Positions 61,730 to 64,000 of a stretch of 64,000 nt of DNA are shown in pieces. Below the pieces are notes generated by a model, which was not told the DNA's origin, did not search any database, and saw nothing but the letters and a program-made list of their open reading frames with translations. The stretch's first letter is position 1; each line of letters starts with the position of its first letter. The translations under genes were made by a program, and so were the position numbers. Source of the DNA: JAITVM01 sp031551135 (GTDB lineage: Bacteria > Bacillota > Clostridia > Lachnospirales > JAITVM01); NCBI GenBank assembly GCA_031551135.1, contig JAVBOA010000021.1, forward strand, positions 1 to 64,000, written 5' to 3'.

Positions 61730-61842
61730 ATACTATTTTCATTTTGATAAGTAGAAAAAAATTTTTCACAGCGGAGCGTTTCACGCATGCTTTAAGCGTG
61801 AAATGAAATATTTTTTTCTATCCTTAATAATGAAAATAGTAT
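61730..61842 (+). repeat. MITE-like element, copy 8
   Basis: 113 bp, identical by eye to copy 6. It begins 4 bp after the flippase stop and ends 49 bp before the glycosyltransferase, inside what would otherwise be one polysaccharide operon. Confidence 0.97.
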
Positions 61843-61890
61843 GATACTATTCTTTTATGCTATTTTGGAAATTTAAAAGGGGGAGTGCAA

Positions 61891-63012
61891 ATGATGAAAA
61901 TAATGTTCTTAATCAACCATGCCGGTAAAGGCGGCTCGGAAAAATATGTTCACACACTTGCGGAGTTTATGAGAAGCCGGGCAGAGATTTTTTTTGTTTA
62001 TAATGAAGACGGGCCTTTGGTTAATAAAATGATTTCACTTGGAGCTACAATTTTTAACTTGAAAATGAACTCGATATTTGATTTCGCTGCCGCAAAAAAA
62101 CTTGCCGTTTATTGCGAAGAAAATAAAATAGATATAATACATACCCAATTTCCCAGAGAAAATTATATAGCTTTATTTGCTAAAAAGCGTTATCCAAAGC
62201 TAAAAATAATTCATACATCGCATTTGATTTTAAAACAGCCGTTTCATTGGAGGTTTTTGAATAAACGTATCGCCGCGAACAATGATGCGGTTATATGCGT
62301 ATGCAATAAATGCAAGGAGGTTATGATAGAAAATAAATATCCCGAAGATAAAATTCATCTGATATTTAACGGAGTTCCATACAAGCCGTACACTCACGAT
62401 ATCACTAATTCTTCTATGAGGAAGGAATTTAATATAAAACCCGATGAGTTTGTTTTCGTGACAGTTGCAAGATTTACAGAGGAAAAGGGTATTCCTTATT
62501 TAATAAAATCCGTTAAGCGGCTGATAAATATCGTTGATGATATTAAATTTACGCTTTTGCTGGTTGGCGACGGCGAGATGGAGGAGGAGCTGAAAAAACA
62601 GGTTGAAGTTGATAATTTACAGCTTTACATAAAATTCGCCGGTTACCGTTATGATATTGAAAACATTTTAATGGGTGCAGATTGTTTCATAAATTCATCA
62701 AATTCGGAAGCGCTTTCTTTCGCGATATTGGAAGCCCTTGCAAAAGCTCTGCCTGTTATTGCCACAAAAGTCGGCGGCAACACCGACATTATAAACGACA
62801 CTACAAATTGCGGCATACTCGTGCGCTACGGCAGTGATGTGCAGCTTGCGCGTGCTATGGAAAAAATGATTTACAATAAAGATTTTTATAACGAATGCAG
62901 CAGAAATGCGGTTACAAATATTAGAGACCGTTTTAATATAGATGCTATCTGCAATCAGACATACGAACTTTATAATAATATTTTGAAAGAGGTTGAACAA
63001 AATGATAATTGA
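61891..63012 (+). CDS. glycosyltransferase, GT4 family
   Basis: A GT-B enzyme of about 373 residues. N-terminal acceptor domain (LINHAGKGGSEKYVHTLAEFM), C-terminal donor domain with VTVARFTEEKGIPYLI near 200 and the EX7E-type region SSNSEALSFAILEALAKALPVIATKVGG near 275-302, typical of GT4. It probably adds a sugar to a surface glycan or lipid on the cytoplasmic side. ATG 61891 follows GGGGGAG. Its stop overlaps the DUF4330 start by 11 nt. Confidence 0.92.
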   Translation: MMKIMFLINHAGKGGSEKYVHTLAEFMRSRAEIFFVYNEDGPLVNKMISLGATIFNLKMNSIFDFAAAKKLAVYCEENKIDIIHTQFPRENYIALFAKKRYPKLKIIHTSHLILKQPFHWRFLNKRIAANNDAVICVCNKCKEVMIENKYPEDKIHLIFNGVPYKPYTHDITNSSMRKEFNIKPDEFVFVTVARFTEEKGIPYLIKSVKRLINIVDDIKFTLLLVGDGEMEEELKKQVEVDNLQLYIKFAGYRYDIENILMGADCFINSSNSEALSFAILEALAKALPVIATKVGGNTDIINDTTNCGILVRYGSDVQLARAMEKMIYNKDFYNECSRNAVTNIRDRFNIDAICNQTYELYNNILKEVEQNDN

Positions 63013-63490
63013 TCAAAAAGGAAAGCTATTTGGAATTATAAATATAATTGATTTACTGTTAATTATTGTAATTCTTGCGGTTGGAGTTTTTGCTTTTGTA
63101 AAATTAGGCTCTGGGAATGTAATAACAAACACTAATCAAAAATTCATTGTCAAATATTATACGGAAGAGGTTTCGACATTTTGCGCAAATCAAGTTAAAG
63201 TAGGCGATTATGTTATTGATGAAGCGAAAAATTTATCGCTTGGAAAAGTGACTGATGTTAAAGTAGGACCTTCGGTTTTTTATGCGCCGAATTCTAACGG
63301 CGAAATGGTTAAAACAACTAAAAATCAAGATGATTTTTCTTCTATCGAAATAACAACGGAGATGGAAGCTCAGCCGTATACGCATGGCTTCAAGGTTGAG
63401 GGCAATTTGTACAGCGTAAATCATGGTTTCACTATCCGCGCGGGCTTGGCTAAAATTTATCTTCGAGTTTCGGGCATAGAAGCTCAATAA
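63002..63490 (+). CDS. DUF4330 membrane-anchored protein
   Basis: About 162 residues: cytoplasmic start MIIDQKGKLFG, one membrane helix (about 12-33, INIIDLLLIIVILAVGVFAFV), then an outside beta-rich domain (KFIVKYYTEEVSTFCANQVKVGDYVID..., GLAKIYLRVSGIEAQ). This is the DUF4330 pattern, found in Firmicutes next to polysaccharide genes; function unknown. Overlaps the glycosyltransferase end, so they are coupled. Confidence 0.85.
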   Translation: MIIDQKGKLFGIINIIDLLLIIVILAVGVFAFVKLGSGNVITNTNQKFIVKYYTEEVSTFCANQVKVGDYVIDEAKNLSLGKVTDVKVGPSVFYAPNSNGEMVKTTKNQDDFSSIEITTEMEAQPYTHGFKVEGNLYSVNHGFTIRAGLAKIYLRVSGIEAQ

Positions 63491-63506
63491 TTGAAAGGTT
63501 GATATT

Positions 63507-64000
63507 ATGTCAAATAGTTTTGTTATCAACATTTTTTTGAAGTTTTATAAAAAAATCGATAAAATTTATGAAAACAGCGCAATCCACAGGTTCATTTGGA
63601 ATCTGTTTCAAATAGGATCATTCAGCTTTGTAGTGAAGCAAATAAAAATTATGCTGACAAAAGAGCCGAACAAAGAACTGCGAAATAATTCTTTGATTTT
63701 CGGTATTTTCGATAAATGGACGAGTTTTCTGCATAAAATCTTTTCGGGAATATTTAAATATTTCGAAAAGGCATCAGAAGGAAGTTTTATTTGCTTTCTT
63801 GCGAAAACTGTCGTTCTTCCGTTAAAATCTCTTGGTTATGCATTAAACTCAATTTTTATATTTGCCGCAGGATTTTTTCTGATACGGCTGATTGCGCTCA
63901 CTGTTATGCATGGATTTGCAATTAATATTTTTGCGATAAACGGCGGAATATTTATAATTTGCACTTTGCTTTCCTTGATGAATTCGGACATGCTTGATTT
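63507..64000 (+). CDS. membrane protein, C-terminus beyond window (partial)
   Basis: Open frame from ATG 63507 (GAAAGGTTG upstream) through the window edge, at least 164 residues. A hydrophilic basic N-terminal part (VINIFLKFYKKIDKIYENSAIHRF) is followed by helices (FIFAAGFFLIRLIALTVMHGFAI; IFAINGGIFIICTLLSLMNSD). It could be an O-antigen polymerase or ligase-like protein by context, but nothing visible proves it. Gene order: flippase, glycosyltransferase, DUF4330, this. Confidence 0.75.
   Translation, partial: MSNSFVINIFLKFYKKIDKIYENSAIHRFIWNLFQIGSFSFVVKQIKIMLTKEPNKELRNNSLIFGIFDKWTSFLHKIFSGIFKYFEKASEGSFICFLAKTVVLPLKSLGYALNSIFIFAAGFFLIRLIALTVMHGFAINIFAINGGIFIICTLLSLMNSDMLD

Noticed and set aside
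2156..61842. CRISPR array from the recurring repeats
   Set aside because: The copies are spread over 60 kb, imperfect palindromes of about 113 bp, without regular spacers or cas genes.

Overview
The window is AT-rich, Gram-positive-like chromosomal DNA. It carries a SpoIID/LytB-family cell-wall protein, an SLH-domain surface protein, a T-box leader, an RNase P RNA, a PerR/Fur regulator with its box, an ECF vitamin-type importer, many TTG start codons and strong Shine-Dalgarno sites. Together these point to an anaerobic Clostridia-class Firmicute. No plasmid, prophage or transposase gene is visible, so this looks like a piece of chromosome.

Layout. 1-3,950: a possible structured RNA, apt, a PH-domain protein, an XRE regulator with a membrane partner, and a Pit phosphate transporter with its DUF47 partner. 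3,950-7,800: a TetR regulator divergent from a cassette encoding a flavodoxin-like lipoprotein, an NTF2-like protein and a DUF6273 lipoprotein. TetR-type operators lie inside both divergent promoters. 7,800-17,500: an anchored secreted protein, a SpoIID-like protein, queA, a polar amino-acid ABC importer, an SLH/SH3 protein and endonuclease V. 17,700-24,200: an HscC-type Hsp70 next to a giant TPR protein with a J-like N-terminus, rnpB, a PerR-like regulator and trmL. 24,200-29,000: a membrane GGDEF/EAL protein whose N-terminus is frameshifted, divergent from a chemoreceptor-like protein. 29,100-37,400: a seven-gene glycerol / glycerol-3-phosphate oxidation operon ending in its own DeoR-type regulator. 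37,500-40,150: feoA-feoB-FeoB-associated protein. 40,300-42,100: a T-box, specifier read as Tyr UAC, ahead of a tyrosine phenol-lyase/tryptophanase-family enzyme. 42,300-54,400: ModE-like and LysR regulators, an iron-sulfur flavoprotein, a DASS transporter, a PaaK-like acyl-CoA ligase, a CoA-transferase, a three-subunit molybdenum hydroxylase and a metallo-beta-lactamase-fold hydrolase. This looks like a catabolic island for an organic, possibly aromatic, acid that is handled as a CoA thioester. 54,500-58,600: tRNA-Leu(UAG), then DUF169 with a YkoEDC-type ECF transporter. 58,700-64,000: an SOS-type promoter with no obvious SOS gene, a 63-residue protein, thioredoxin, a MurJ-like flippase, a glycosyltransferase, a DUF4330 protein and the start of a membrane protein.

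The strongest non-genic feature is a dispersed family of imperfect palindromes of about 113 bp. Their ends are ATACTATTTTCATT / AATGAAAATAGTAT. Eight near-full copies and many shorter derivatives sit between genes throughout the window, and two copies are identical. They look like MITEs (non-autonomous inverted-repeat elements), and their inner hairpin varies in a compensated way. The most unusual gene-level observations are the CoA/molybdenum hydroxylase island, the Tyr T-box on a putatively degradative lyase, the orphan LexA-box promoter, the BON-GlpA fusion in a glp operon containing a cysteine-poor HdrB/GlpC-like protein, and the Hsp70/J-TPR pair. All family assignments are by eye from motifs and length; no database search was run.
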